Assembly (NCBI GenBank): GCA_032718475.1
Contig: JAUCBJ010000200.1
Coordinates: 1-64,000, forward strand
Direction of reading: 5' to 3'
Origin: Nemertoderma westbladi
Taxonomy: Eukaryota > Xenacoelomorpha > Nemertodermatida > Nemertodermatidae
DNA: 64,000 nucleotides
Shown here one piece after another: positions 10,621-20,662 of the stretch. The translations under genes and the position numbers were made by a program. Under the pieces are notes generated by a model. The model was not told where the DNA came from and did no database searches. It saw nothing but the letters and a program-made list of their open reading frames with translations. The stretch's first letter is position 1. The number at the start of each line of letters is the position of its first letter.

Positions 10621-11476
10621 GGATCAGTTCGAAAACAGCTGCGTGTCTTTTTGATACAACTTGATGGTATCCACGATAGTATCGAAATAATGGCGAAAGT
10701 CCAAGAGTTTCTATCGGGGTGTAAAAACGAAGGGTTTGTTACCTTAATGGAGTTTAATCTCACCTACTTACTCAGTATTGTAATACTTCGAATTGGGATA
10801 CGGAGAAGTCGTATGGATTTGGTGGTTTGTGCCATGGTAAAGTTTGCCCCTCTGCTATTTGTAAGGGGGCACACTTGGTACCAACGCATAGTTGGGTATT
10901 TTATTGCCCAGCGGTTACGGCTCAGCGCGTCAGTAATAAATCTTACTGATAAATCACTCGTATACCGACGCAAAAATGATTCAATGAACGCAGAAGGGGG
11001 GCGATTATGTATTGGAAGGAATCCATAAAATACTGAAGCATTTGCACCCCCATGGTGTACCTAGAAATATGGAGAAGTGGGAGGAACTTTATGATTTAGT
11101 TTCTGTGGCAGAAGAGTTGAGGGTGCTGTGCAAATCCATACACCCGACACAGAAAACTTAAAAATCTTCTAAAGTCGACAATGCTCATAGAAGAAAGATG
11201 GTCGAATCGGTGGAGAACTGGCAAACAATTGTTTCTGCTTCACCCTTGTGCCAGGCAGAAATGATATACCAACCTACGGGCATCTGTGGCACCGAACTAT
11301 CATCCCATTTCCCCCACCTGAGTTCGATAGGTAAGAAGCGCTTCATACATACTATAACAACATTTTTAGAGAATGGTCCAACTTATGGGGAAGTGGGAAA
11401 GTTCAAAAAAATTCCACTCACGAAAGACGCTGAGTTTATTGGGAGTAGAATTGTAAATCGAACTATTGGATGTTGA
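10621..11476 (+). pseudogene. Decayed coding stretch, unrecognised
   Basis: Protein-like segments follow one another in different frames. 'RKQLRVFLIQLDGIHDSIEI' comes after an intron-like 3' end 'TTTTTATAG' at 10620. A Cys-rich segment near 10790-10930 includes 'GLCHGKVCPSAICKGAHLVP'. Another near 11000-11150 includes 'LEGIHKILKHLHPHGVPRNM'. The last runs to a stop at 11476 and includes 'GPTYGEVGKFKKIPLTKDAE'. The frame changes lack splice signals, so I read this as a decayed gene or transposon ORF. I do not recognise the family, and a real multi-exon gene cannot be excluded. Confidence 0.3.
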
Positions 11477-11706
11477 TGACGACGACATCGATAAATATAC
11501 AAAGTCATACAAAGACTGTAAAAGGTCAAGGCTGACTTTGTAAACCTATTAAATTCACTAATACATTCAAATGGTCTTTAATAATTTTAAGAAATAAATA
11601 ATAATATTATATAATAATTAAGTAGGGGAAATAATAGTAGGCCCATACTTTATTCATTACAGATTATTCATTACAGGTAGAGTTATGTATCGAGTTAAGT
11701 GGATAA
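11477..11706. other. Short spacer, no gene
   Basis: AT-rich sequence between the decayed coding stretch and the minus-strand zinc-finger-like gene. It presumably holds that gene's 3' UTR. On the minus strand 'AATAAA' can be read from the TTTATT at about 11649. Confidence 0.4.
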
Positions 11707-12590
11707 TCATTTCCTTTGTAACAATCGCCTTTTTTTCTGAATAGTTACATTCATACCACCTTTCCTAGCGCTCTCAAACTTTGCATTTGCGACATCCGGT
11801 TTTTCCATTTTCAAGTGCTCTTTGTAGTGCGCTCTGCAATAGTAGTCCACCTGCTTGTTGGACCACCCAACAAATCCAGCACAACAAGCATGTATCCAGA
11901 CACTGCAAGTTAAAATGTTTATGTTAATTATAATTAATCCCTTACTCGATAACATTTAAATTTCAACATGTAGGATTTTTCTGTTTGCCCAAAATCAATT
12001 AAACAGTCGTTTTATTTGTCTATAGACACATATGTCCGTGTTAGTTACGCTATACATTGTTAGTGTTATTTATAATCGGTAACATTTAAATCCTGGCCAC
12101 TTAGAAATCGCATCATGCAGAATAGATAGTAGAAAATTCATATCATTTTCTGAAATACAATCCCGGCCAGGGATTTCATTTTTCACTTTTGCCTTTTTCG
12201 GGATCAGGATCCCGTTTAACCACTAAGTATTTAAGTATGTATCATTATATGTAAAGTAGTAATTGTATTGTTAAATTTAATTGTTGTATACTTACTCGCA
12301 CTCTCGTGTATATTCTTTCCCACTGCTGTCTCTTAAAACAGTTTCGTGGTCGCATCCTACCCACCGTTTTGTTCCGCACATGAGAAAATCCTCTATACTC
12401 CACCACTCCACCTTACAGATGTGGCAGATATTTTGAGACCCGCGGCTGGGGTTCGCGAGTGGTTGTTAATTGCCTTTATTGGCGAGAATTGAAACTGTGT
12501 CCTCTGTGGGCGGCGTGGTGTTAGTGGCACAGGCGAAGCTACACCTGTGTTATCTGGTACAACGTTTTCCTTCAGGCTAATGGCTTCCAT
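11707..12590 (-). CDS. Small PHD-like zinc-finger protein with one visible intron
   Basis: Two minus-strand pieces join across consensus splice sites. The upstream exon ends at 12296 with donor 'GA|GTAAGT'. The downstream exon starts at 11902 after 'TTTTAACTTGCAG'. The intron is 11903-12295. Joining restores one frame with PHD-like zinc spacing: 'NICHICKVEWW', 'MCGTKRWVGCDHETV', 'DVWIHACCAGFVG', 'YYCRAHYKEH', then a basic tail ending 'KKRRLLQRK' at 11707. The CxxC-CxxH-C..WxHxxC-YxCxxH pattern resembles PHD fingers that read chromatin, but similar fingers also occur in transposon proteins. An ATG at 12590 opens a 65-codon frame that overlaps the zinc-finger exon in another frame. The zinc-finger frame is open only from 12465, so the 5' structure is unresolved: there may be another intron or a frameshift. 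Confidence 0.5.
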
Positions 12591-12709
12591 CTTTTCCTAT
12601 TGAAAATAATATTTTATATAACGGAAATGAATGAAATCTTGAATAGTTAAGGATACCCCATTTTACGAGACAGAGGGTGGAAACTGAACGCAAATCCCGC
12701 CTCAATGTT

Positions 12710-12762
12710 AAATTCGCAATTTAGGGAAAGGAGCAGGTTACAATGGCACGTTATTTTAACCG
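12710..12762 (+). repeat. Isolated fragment related to the 68-bp minisatellite
   Basis: 'AGGGAAAGGAGCAGGTTACA' is the core of the 68-bp tandem unit at 18230-18771, here as a single degenerate copy. Confidence 0.5.
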
Positions 12763-12916
12763 TTAAATTAATTAACATAAATTAACCATAAATAAATTTT
12801 TGGTCGACCATAAATTAATTTTTAGTCGACAAATACGTTAATTTTATTATAAGCTATTATTTGCGTCGATGTTCTCCTCGAGGCGTAAAGAGGGATGGAT
12901 TTTGATTGCGTAGAAG

Positions 12917-12938
12917 CCCCCCCCCCCCCCCCCCCCCC
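12917..12938. repeat. Poly-C tract (22 C)
   Basis: An uninterrupted run of C in AT-rich sequence, with no gene nearby. Confidence 0.95.
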
Positions 12939-13389
12939 TATCAGAATTTGGTGTTCAAAAGTTGAAAGATTTTGTATCTGAGCGAGATTCTTTTTAATCT
13001 ATTGAATAATTACACAAAATTCTGGAACAATATATTTACACATATAAATTATCAGTAGTTGGGCAAGTGGGCAACAATATATGGCATACATTTAGTATTA
13101 ATGTTCAATGTTTTTTTCTCAATGTATTTATTTTCGCAAGACGACATGCCTCACGGAAAGATGCCATTAGAAAATTAGATAATTTCCTCAATGTATTTAT
13201 TTTCTCATTGTATTTTTTCACTGCTGCATTGATAGCAAGCTACTGGTGCCTGCAGGCACCCCGCAGTCTGACAGTCCGCCCATTCCCAGCTTACACTACT
13301 GCACTATAATGTGCTAGCGATTTACCTATGCCATAGGCTAACAGAAGAACGGCATAGGCGGCAGAAGAACCTAAAATGGGTGCGACCAA

Positions 13390-13690
13390 TGAGATATTGA
13401 GAAAAAATTCACGGTTTAGCCAATCAGATATTGAGCAAAAAAAGACAGGGCTCGGCCAATCAGATATTGAGCAAAAAAATTAACCGTTTGGCCAATCAGA
13501 TATTGAGGAAAAAACATTGATAAAATATATACACCGTTTGGCCAATCAGATATTGTGAAAAAAATCATTGAGAATGATAAAATAAATACATTGAGAAAAA
13601 AGATATTGAGAAAATAAATACATTGAGAAAAAAGATATTGCGAAAATAAATACATTGAGAAAAAAGCATTGAATATTAATACTAAATATA
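13390..13690. repeat. Tandem repeats built on CCAATCAGATATTG
   Basis: 'GCCAATCAGATATTGAGCAA' recurs four times with spacers of about 30-45 bp. It is followed by several copies of 'AAAATAAATACATTGAGAAA'. The embedded CCAAT boxes are part of the repeat and I see no linked gene. Confidence 0.7.
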
Positions 13691-14044
13691 AATGTGTGCC
13701 ATAACAATACAAGACCTACAGTATTTATAATAATACTAATAGGTAGCTATTCATACATATATAAAATAGAAAATGTTCTATAATATAGTGATAATTATGT
13801 GAGCTAGTTTGTGGCTGTGGTAGATGATTGTAGCGAGACCTGTGCAGGTAGTACAACGCTGAAAAACACAACCCGTGTGACACTGAATTACTGGGGCCTG
13901 TGTCACTGAATCAGGACACTAAAGTATTCCGGGAGATAGTGAAGGCTTATTATATGCTGTTTCATTTATATACCATATAAAATTGTATCTTCATTTCTGA
14001 GAAAAAGTCATTAAATTTAAATCTGCATGGGCGTATCACTAGCT
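13691..14044. other. Intergenic, nothing recognised
   Basis: AT-rich sequence without credible ORFs. The 3' end of the minus-strand zinc-binding exon begins at 14045. Confidence 0.4.
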
Positions 14045-14411
14045 TCAAAACTGTTGACCAACATTATTGGCGGTATCAATCCTACGACTTCGAATAATAC
14101 TCAGTGCCCGGCCAGTGCATCGACCAGAGCATACTGTAGACGACGTTTTCACATAACGTCTACAGATCGAGCACCGCTTACGTTTATTATACCAATATTT
14201 AGTGTTAGTGGGGTTGGAATTACACACAGACTCTAATCCTTTAATAATAATACCCGGGGGAATTCCGCTTGTGTCTTTTTCTCGCCTTTTCCATCGCTCG
14301 CGGCATCGTTTAGAGCATATTGTTTTTGTCCTTTTAACCATGTGATTGCAGATCGGGCACCGCTTAGTAACATATTTAGTAGTGTTGGCATTATATACCC
14401 GTACCCGAAGA
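14045..14411 (-). CDS. Exon encoding a duplicated Cys-rich (zinc-binding) module
   Basis: The minus-strand frame runs from about 14411 to a stop at 14045. It carries two related modules: 'KRCPICNHMVKRTKTICSKR' and 'KRCSICRRYVKTSSTVCSGR'. Each has CxxC, about ten residues, then CxxxC, followed by Arg-rich sequence. An intron-like acceptor 'AAAGATTTAG' sits just upstream of the frame, after an in-frame stop, so this is probably the last exon of a longer gene. An ATG inside (14341) gives 98 codons but would cut off the first CxxC. Function unknown. The CxxC-n-CxxxC spacing resembles nucleic-acid-binding fingers but I cannot assign a family. Confidence 0.4.
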
Positions 14412-15688
14412 CGCTAAATCTTTATCAACATAACCGGACACTGACTCGTCAGTCAGTACTAACAATTGTACTTATTTCCTCTTTTACAACAACAAACTCA
14501 TTGCATCTATTGAAATTGGCTGTTAAGTTGCTACAAATTTCATCATCACTAGTAGAATTCATTTCTAATTCGCCAAACTCTCTCTTTACTGTGACCTGTG
14601 AGTAATGTTGTGAGGAGGCGTTCATATATCACACTCATTTTCCTAGTATTTCAGACACGAGTTTAACGAGTACTTGCCTTTCCATCCCGAGAAAAATAAT
14701 TTTTGCACATAAAGGGTAAAAATGGAAAATTCAGCATGGTTTTAAAATCTGGTTTTGTTTGTTTTTCTGTAAATTTATATAAAAATTGAATTTAAATATC
14801 AATTTTTCTAAAATTAAACCTTAAATAGTTAATACACGTTCGTGGGGCGTCGCGCAGCACGCGAATTTGAGCAAGTTCGAAAGTTCGATTTGATTTGGTT
14901 GGAGTCAAAAGTTCGAGAGGTATTTGCCCGTAACTTTAAAAAATATTGGAACTTTTTCTGTAGTATGCCCATACAAAATTTGGTTGAAAATGGTTAAAAT
15001 CTTAAAATGTTATTTACTATTATACTATTAATTTACGTTAGATTACGTTACGTTATTAAATTACGTTAGATTACATTTTAAATGTTATTACTATTTATTA
15101 ATGTTATATTAATGAATTTTTCATTACAGACAGACAGACGGACATGGAATTTTGCCTTATTTACTAGTGCTTACTATGTACCGCGCTAAGGCTCGCCCTG
15201 ACTGCGTGGCTCGCCCCACATTGGGTAAAAACTAGTAAATTCTTTCACGACCATCATTGAGTTGCACCATCGCCGGAAAAACATAGCGACTAATGGAAGT
15301 GAAAAAATCTAGTGTAGTTTAGCTTTTTAGCAGATTATTACATTAATTTTATTCTAAATTGATACTTCTTCATAAGCTGTTTTTTTTACATAAACTATTT
15401 ATACAATATATACAAATATTACTTCCAGTCCAAGAATATTATTTTTGTAGAATTTTTCAAGTTTCGATTAATTTGGTTGCCATGAAAATTCAGTATATAC
15501 TCGTATTCCAGGTTTACCATGTTACCAGGTATGGCATCGGTGGTATGTGTGTACTTGCGTACTGCCGGCACCGCCAACCAGCACATATACTGAGCAAACC
15601 CAAAGCTGACCTGGTATATGGATTCTGTAACGAGCAATCAAGCATGCATCACACAGAAATAGAAATTTCAAGAAATAGATGGGATTGG
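14412..15688. other. Intergenic, no gene supported
   Basis: It should contain upstream exons of the 14045 gene if that gene is real, but none is convincing. A short 'ACAGACAGACGGACATGGAA' tract lies near 15127. The remainder is AT-rich. Confidence 0.4.
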
Positions 15689-15696
15689 AAGACGGA

Positions 15697-16387
15697 CAGG
15701 GGCGCAGCCACGTTCCCCAGAGTGGACCCCCCCCCCCCCCCCCCCCAAAGAATAGTTTTACATATCGTAATGATATTTTAAAGAAATTTTAAACTGACAT
15801 GTTTTCACCTCCCTCCTCCTTCAGTCCTTACTGGGTGGGGTAAACATTTTAACCGTTTGACACGACACAGCAGCGGCCGTTATGAGGGAGGTGAATAGAT
15901 CGGCCGCTCCAAAAGACGAAGGCAATCGCTCACTTATGTATAATGGTTAACTTTCAAATTTCTTTATTTTCGCACCAAGGGAGCTGCTCGGAATTCTAAG
16001 ATACTCGCAACTTAACATTAGTAAATCTATCCCCTCGACGGACACGGCGGACAAAAAACCGTCATTTTTTTAAAAGTAATAATATACTATCTTATATTAT
16101 ATTGACATAATATCTTGAAACGGGGAATTAAAAAAAGTAATTATTTTCTATTTTTGATTCTAACCAAAACAATATACGAAATTTAGGGATATGGAAACAC
16201 ACCTTTACATCAATCAGGTTTACTTATATTGTTAGTGCAGATACAGACATACAGTTCACAGGCATAGTACCCGATCAGAGTTTATTAAGATTATTTGACT
16301 TTTAAATTGAATATAAAAAGTGTAAAAAGGCCGGGAACATATAACATGATTGCCCCCTCCCCCACCCCCCCTGTGGCTGCGCCACTG
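15697..16387. mobile_element. Non-autonomous hAT-type DNA transposon
   Basis: The left terminus is 'CAGGGGCGCAGCCAC' and the right terminus, reverse-complemented, is 'CAGTGGCGCAGCCAC' (one mismatch). The flanking 8-bp duplication is AAGACGGA (15689-15696) and AAGATGGA (16388-16395), differing by one base. There is a poly-C tract at 15727-15746 near the left end. No transposase is encoded. Confidence 0.8.
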
Positions 16388-16399
16388 AAGATGGAAGAT

Positions 16400-16464
16400 G
16401 CAAACCAAAAATGGCTCGCTGGTAGGGACGTACAGTCCCTACCAGCGAGCCATTTTTGGTTTGC
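16400..16464. repeat. Perfect 30-bp inverted repeat with 5-nt loop
   Basis: The arm 16400-16429 begins 'GCAAACCAAAAATGGCTCGC' and its exact reverse complement lies at 16435-16464; the loop is GTACA. It sits 12 bases beyond the hAT-type element. It could extrude as a cruciform or act as a transcript hairpin. A tiny MITE is another reading. Confidence 0.95.
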
Positions 16465-16838
16465 AAATTTTGGTACTCAAAACTGAGAATTAGTGCTTAA
16501 AGATATCACTTTAAAAGACCTGATCTGATAGTTAGTTCTGACAATAAAAATTGCTACGAATATGACTATGAATGCCTAAACTACTGAACGAGAGTGAAAA
16601 GGGTAGCAACTTAAGAATATAACATTTCAAGCCACATCGCTACAACTTTTGCTACAGTTACGCGGCTTACGCTACGTAACAGGCGAATTTCAAAGTAAAG
16701 TTAACACATCATTAGAGATATAAGTTGAAAAGCTGCCCTGCAACAAAAAAAGAACCCACACCCCACACCACAGTCACGCAAATTGGAGACCCCCCATTGA
16801 AAATCCATGCCTCCAGTCCCAACTCTATGCACGTCACC
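16465..16838. other. Intergenic, probable 3' flank of the orphan ORF
   Basis: No feature recognised. Short plus-strand ORFs here do not look coding. Confidence 0.35.
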
Positions 16839-17480
16839 TCAATCATCATTACTCACATTTGTAGTTACAAACGGTGCAAAATCATTATATCTGACATTAG
16901 TGACAGCTTCATTTTCGTTTTCATATTTATTACTTCCACTACCAGAAAATTGCTTTTGGTTTGTGATCTTCCGTTGTATTGGCTCCTGTTTAAGGTTGTG
17001 CCAAGAATGCCAAAATTCTTTATTCGAAACGTATTTTGGACAGAAAAAACACCTTCTAGGTAACCTCTTATTACGATGAAATCTTCTTATGCGATTGTCG
17101 CGCATATCACATTTAGTACCGGAACCGGTACGAGGTTTAAGTTTAATATGATCGAAATCACCATCTATTTGAACGTAATCAGAAGGCCTATCAATCGCCC
17201 ATAAAATTTTAGCCATTACTGTCTCAACTGCAAGAATAGTATTATCACTGACCGTATCCGGGACTCGGGTTATGCTTCTCCGTTGTTTAAGTGAATTACT
17301 CTGGACAATCGTACTCCTAATTTCGCCAACCATACCATCTTTATCCACAGGCCCATCGCTTCCATTGGACCTACTGGTATTGCTTGGAATACTGGTAGAG
17401 GTATCATCCCAATCCCTGTCACTTGATTCATGAATTACAGCCGGACTCCAATCTGCCAATAGACATAGAAAATCAGCCAT
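16839..17480 (-). CDS. Unrecognised 213-residue protein
   Basis: Single ORF from an ATG at 17480 to a stop at 16839. The N-terminal half is acidic and Ser/Thr-rich ('ESSDRDWDDTSTSIPSNTSR'). The middle is ordinary ('TVMAKILWAIDRPSDYVQID'). A basic Cys-containing patch ('KRLPRRCFFCPKYV', then 'FWHSWH') could bind zinc with the preceding 'KCDMRD'. The tail is polar. Its length, mixed composition and ATG make it more credible than the other short ORFs nearby, but I recognise no family and it might be one exon or a transposon product. Confidence 0.4.
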   Translation of the reverse strand: MADFLCLLADWSPAVIHESSDRDWDDTSTSIPSNTSRSNGSDGPVDKDGMVGEIRSTIVQSNSLKQRRSITRVPDTVSDNTILAVETVMAKILWAIDRPSDYVQIDGDFDHIKLKPRTGSGTKCDMRDNRIRRFHRNKRLPRRCFFCPKYVSNKEFWHSWHNLKQEPIQRKITNQKQFSGSGSNKYENENEAVTNVRYNDFAPFVTTNVSNDD

Positions 17481-17779
17481 ATCCCTAAATCTAATACTGT
17501 ATTACGGTACCGTATCCTAACCTGCTAACTGGCTACCGGCAAGTTGCCGATGATACACAACTGCACAATCAGACAATGGCAGCTGGACAGCGGCAGTGAA
17601 ATTAATTCAGTAATTGAGTAAGAAAAGTAGCAGGCCTACTACTGTATGTACCTGCCTACGGCTATACAGTGAAAGTAGGCCTACTTATCAGAGTTTGTAT
17701 TAGGAAAATATTTCAAACTATTTATCCTGCAGTACTCACTCAGGTCAGCAGGTACTGTCAGCCTGTACAAGTCCCTAAA
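17481..17779. other. Spacer, nothing recognised
   Basis: Upstream flank of the 213-residue ORF. No TATA box stands out. Confidence 0.3.
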
Positions 17780-17974
17780 AGGTGCCACCCTGCTCCATAG
17801 CGCGGGAAATTCAAATGATTGGAAGACATAATTTGGGCAGTGATTTTTTATGTCCTTTTATTTGACTTTTTTTGTCCTCCTTTTTTTACGAATTATGCAT
17901 AATGACTTTTGTTGTCCTTTTAATGACTTTTATTGTCCTTTTAATGACTTTTTATGTATGTATTTCTTCAAACT

Positions 17975-18175
17975 GTCAGACTGCTGATTTATGGACTGTC
18001 AGACAGTTGATTTCAACATGCCTATGCCAAAACATTCAAAATTTGTTGATTTCTGGTCTGTCGGACAGTTGGTTTCACTATGCCTGTGTCAAAACATTCC
18101 ATGATTCCATGATTTATAGACTATGAGATAGAATTCCATATGCGCCTGTGGTAAAAGACTCTAAATTTAATAGTT
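17975..18175. repeat. ~71-bp tandem repeat, about three degenerate copies
   Basis: 'CTGTC.GACAGTTG.TTTCA' and 'ATGCCTATGCCAAAACATTC' recur with decreasing similarity. This lies inside inverted-repeat element A. Confidence 0.6.
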
Positions 18176-18229
18176 TGTGGTTGTTGTCGATAATCGATTA
18201 CCACATGACGTAGCAAAACACTCATTTTA

Positions 18230-18771
18230 TAGCCAAAAACAATTACCAATTGATGGAAAGAAGCAGGTTAAGGCCGGATTTTCTAACCAAAACAATAAAC
18301 AGTCACTTTACCAAATCAGGGAAAGGAGCAGGTTACAGAGGCGGGATTTTCTAACCAAAACAATAAACGATCATTTAACTAATTGAGGGAAAGGAGCAGG
18401 TTACAGAGACGGGATTTTCTAACCAAAACAATAAACGATAACATTACCAATTGAGAGAAAGGAACAGGTTACAGATGCGGGATTTTCTAACCAAAACAAT
18501 AAACAGTCACTTTACCAAATCAGGGAAAGGAGCAGGTTACAGAGACGGGATTTTCTAACCAAAACAATAAACGATAACATTACCAATTGAGAGAAAGGAG
18601 CAGGTTACATAGGCGGGATTTCCTAACCAAAACAATAAACGATCACTTAATTAATTGAGGGAAAGGGGCAGGTTACAGAGGCGGGATTTTCTAACCAAAA
18701 CAATAAACAGTCACTTTACAAAATGAAGGAAAGGAGCAGGTTACAGAGGCGGGCCTTTCTAATACAATAAA
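18230..18771. repeat. 68-bp minisatellite, about eight copies
   Basis: 'TTCTAACCAAAACAATAAAC' occurs at 18281, 18349, 18417 and 18485 and onward, giving an exact 68-bp period. Each unit also has 'GAAAGGAGCAGGTTACAGA'. E1 inserted within a unit at 'AACAATAAA'. The interrupted unit resumes at 31515 with 'CGGTCACTTTACCAAATCAG'. Confidence 0.95.
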
Positions 18772-19948
18772 TGTAAAAGCTTTTGTGGGATAACTGATTC
18801 GTTTGCTTTGCTAACCAGTTCCCCCCAAGGCGCTGGAATACTCTAAAAGGGATCTCTAGCTCGAATAGTGCAAGCTACCGGCTGATTGGCTGATTTGCTG
18901 TACGAAGGGATCTGGGCTATGTTCGATCGTCCAACCAGCTTGGGAAGGTTGCCCCACAGCCCTGCTTTCTGTACCTGCCAATAGGATTTGAGTTGGTTTT
19001 GATTTCGACCTATCACAGATCTACTGAACTGAATTTTCCTATCTGTATGCTCATTCTCTGTGGTGGGTGGAAGCCTTTGTAAATAAGGTTATTCTTATCA
19101 GTTCAGTGTTATGTTTTTTGCCCAGAGCCTAAGAACCGGCTTTTGGCACCTCCGTGTTTTCAGTTTTTAGTCTTACACTAGTAGGCTTAATTATAAGGAC
19201 ATATATCCGTTATCATAACATAACATAACTAAACATAACATACCATACCTAATCAAACAACCTGTGCATACTTTATATTGTTATACTGCTATTTACTGTC
19301 AGTTCTTCATAATATGGTTGATGAATTATTATATTTGGAATAACGATAAATAACCCGAAAACCCAATATTCTTGATATACCGAAGGTAAGAGAGAAAGGT
19401 TACATATAACGATTGTGACTTATGTTAAAGTGGTTTGAAGTGAATCTAATGTTATTTGATAGACCCTACATGATTCGGTCCGTGTTCCTTTTATATGTGG
19501 CTAAAATCAGTGAAGATCGGCAGATCAGTGTGCAGTATTGTGCAGCATTGTGTATGAGTGAGACTGATAACGAAGCATTTCCTAAAGAATGCGCCATATA
19601 TGTGAATTATAACTAAGCCATATCGTTGTGAGTAGTTTAAGTCATAACTCTGTTTATATAGGTAGAGCGCCACGTCCTAAAGGAACTGTTAATATTTCCC
19701 GAAGGTGAATAATATTGTCAGAGATTATATAATACTGTCAGTCGAATAATACATTAGGCCTACATAGCAATACGATTAAGCCGTCGAACCCAATCTCCCG
19801 GGTATATCCAGCGGGTGAATGATCGCGCACAGATTGGTTTCGACTAGTGTAGTGAATCAAATACTTGTCATAGGCTAAAAGCGAATTATTATCTAGAAGA
19901 CATCCTAATTTGGCGGGTTAAACTGCCAAAGGTCTGAAAGCGCGAACA
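18772..19948 (+). repeat. 5' LTR of E1
   Basis: U3 runs from 18772 to about 19100. From about 19100 ('AGTTCAGTGTTATG') the sequence is homologous to the E2 LTR, whereas upstream only the first 13 bases match. That boundary probably marks the transcription start (R begins there); 'TAAATAAGG' near 19080 may serve as the TATA box. No primer-binding site matching a tRNA 3' end is obvious right after the LTR. Confidence 0.9.
19422..19616 (+). other. 64-codon ORF within the LTR (also 30983-31177)
   Basis: It begins 'MLKWFEVN' and ends 'ECAIYVNYN'. The E2 LTRs keep the same 64-codon ORF without indels (32412-32606 and 47134-47328, minus strand), with about a dozen substitutions, mostly amino-acid-changing. 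That pattern does not support purifying selection. It may be an upstream ORF in the transcript or chance. Confidence 0.2.
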
Positions 19949-20375
19949 ATAACGGATATTTAGTCTGTATTGCAGTGTAGGCATTAAATACAGTTTAATA
20001 TTGTTCTGGTAAGAACAATAACAGATATTGCTTCTGGATTGCGGTGTAAGCAATCTAGTCGAAAGTACCGGTCGATCGGTAACCAGTAGGCCTGACTGCC
20101 TGATCATCCGGACCGGTACCTACAGCAGTATAGGTACAGCAGTATTATTCGATTTTGATAGTTATATACCGGTAGGCCTTAATAATTAATCAGGGACTGC
20201 AGCCCTGGTTTTTTATTGAGATTTTTACTTATTTCTGTCAAGTTTTATTTGTTTGTAGGCCAGTATTGAACAGAAGGCGTGTAAGCCTGATCAGATAGTA
20301 CAGACAATTTGTAGGCTGAGCTGTTGTCTGATTGCTGTTAAGTCTGAACGGATTGCAGTGTGTGTAGATCACCTG

Positions 20376-20487
20376 TCCGATAAAGAACGGTTAGGAAGTA
20401 GGGGCAGCCAAAGCTGTAAGGTAAACCCCCAACTAAAGAATAAGTCGTACTACTGGGTTAGAACGCATACTACCTAATCATTTCGGA
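20376..20487 (+). ncRNA. Structured leader RNA motif of E1, copy 1
   Basis: A 112-nt block with nested pairing. P1: TCCGA (20376-20380) with TCGGA (20483-20487). P2: GGTTAGG (20389-20395) with CCTAATC (20473-20479). P3: GGGG (20401-20404) with CCCC (20426-20429), enclosing CAGC (20405-20408) with GCTG (20413-20416) and loop CAAA. P4 (weak): CGT (20446-20448) with ACG (20463-20465). The same pairs are kept in copy 2 and in two E2 copies although the bases change, so I infer a selected RNA structure. Possible roles are packaging, dimerisation or translation of the long-leader RNA. Confidence 0.6.
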
Positions 20488-20662
20488 GTCTGCATGTCCT
20501 GTAGTTTATTTAGGCTTGAGAGTAGTCTGCCATCGTTTGGTCTGTACTTTGTTTGTGTAGTCTGTACGGGTAGCGTATAATTTTATTTAGATAATTTGTA
20601 GGCTGGATAGTTGTCTGGCTGCTGTTGGGTTTGAGGAAATTTCGGTGTGTATAAAGCATCTG

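Larger units (their letters stand above)
17780..18771. mobile_element. Inverted-repeat (foldback-like) element A, left part
   Basis: The sequence around 17780-17950 ('GTGCCACCCTG', 'TTTTATGTCCTTTTATTTGA', repeated 'TGTCCTTTTAATGACTTTTA') recurs inverted and diverged at about 31810-31925 ('GGAGGACATAAA', 'GACAATAAAAATTATTG', 'GGTGGCAGA'). Between them, once LTR element E1 is removed, lie a ~71-bp tandem repeat and a 68-bp minisatellite that continues past E1 at 31515. I read this as one minisatellite-bearing inverted-repeat element split by E1. No protein is encoded. Confidence 0.5.

Noticed and set aside
19949-19970. tRNA primer-binding site after the E1 5' LTR
   Set aside because: The bases after the LTR do not begin with TGG or match a tRNA 3' end that I recognise; the same holds for E2.
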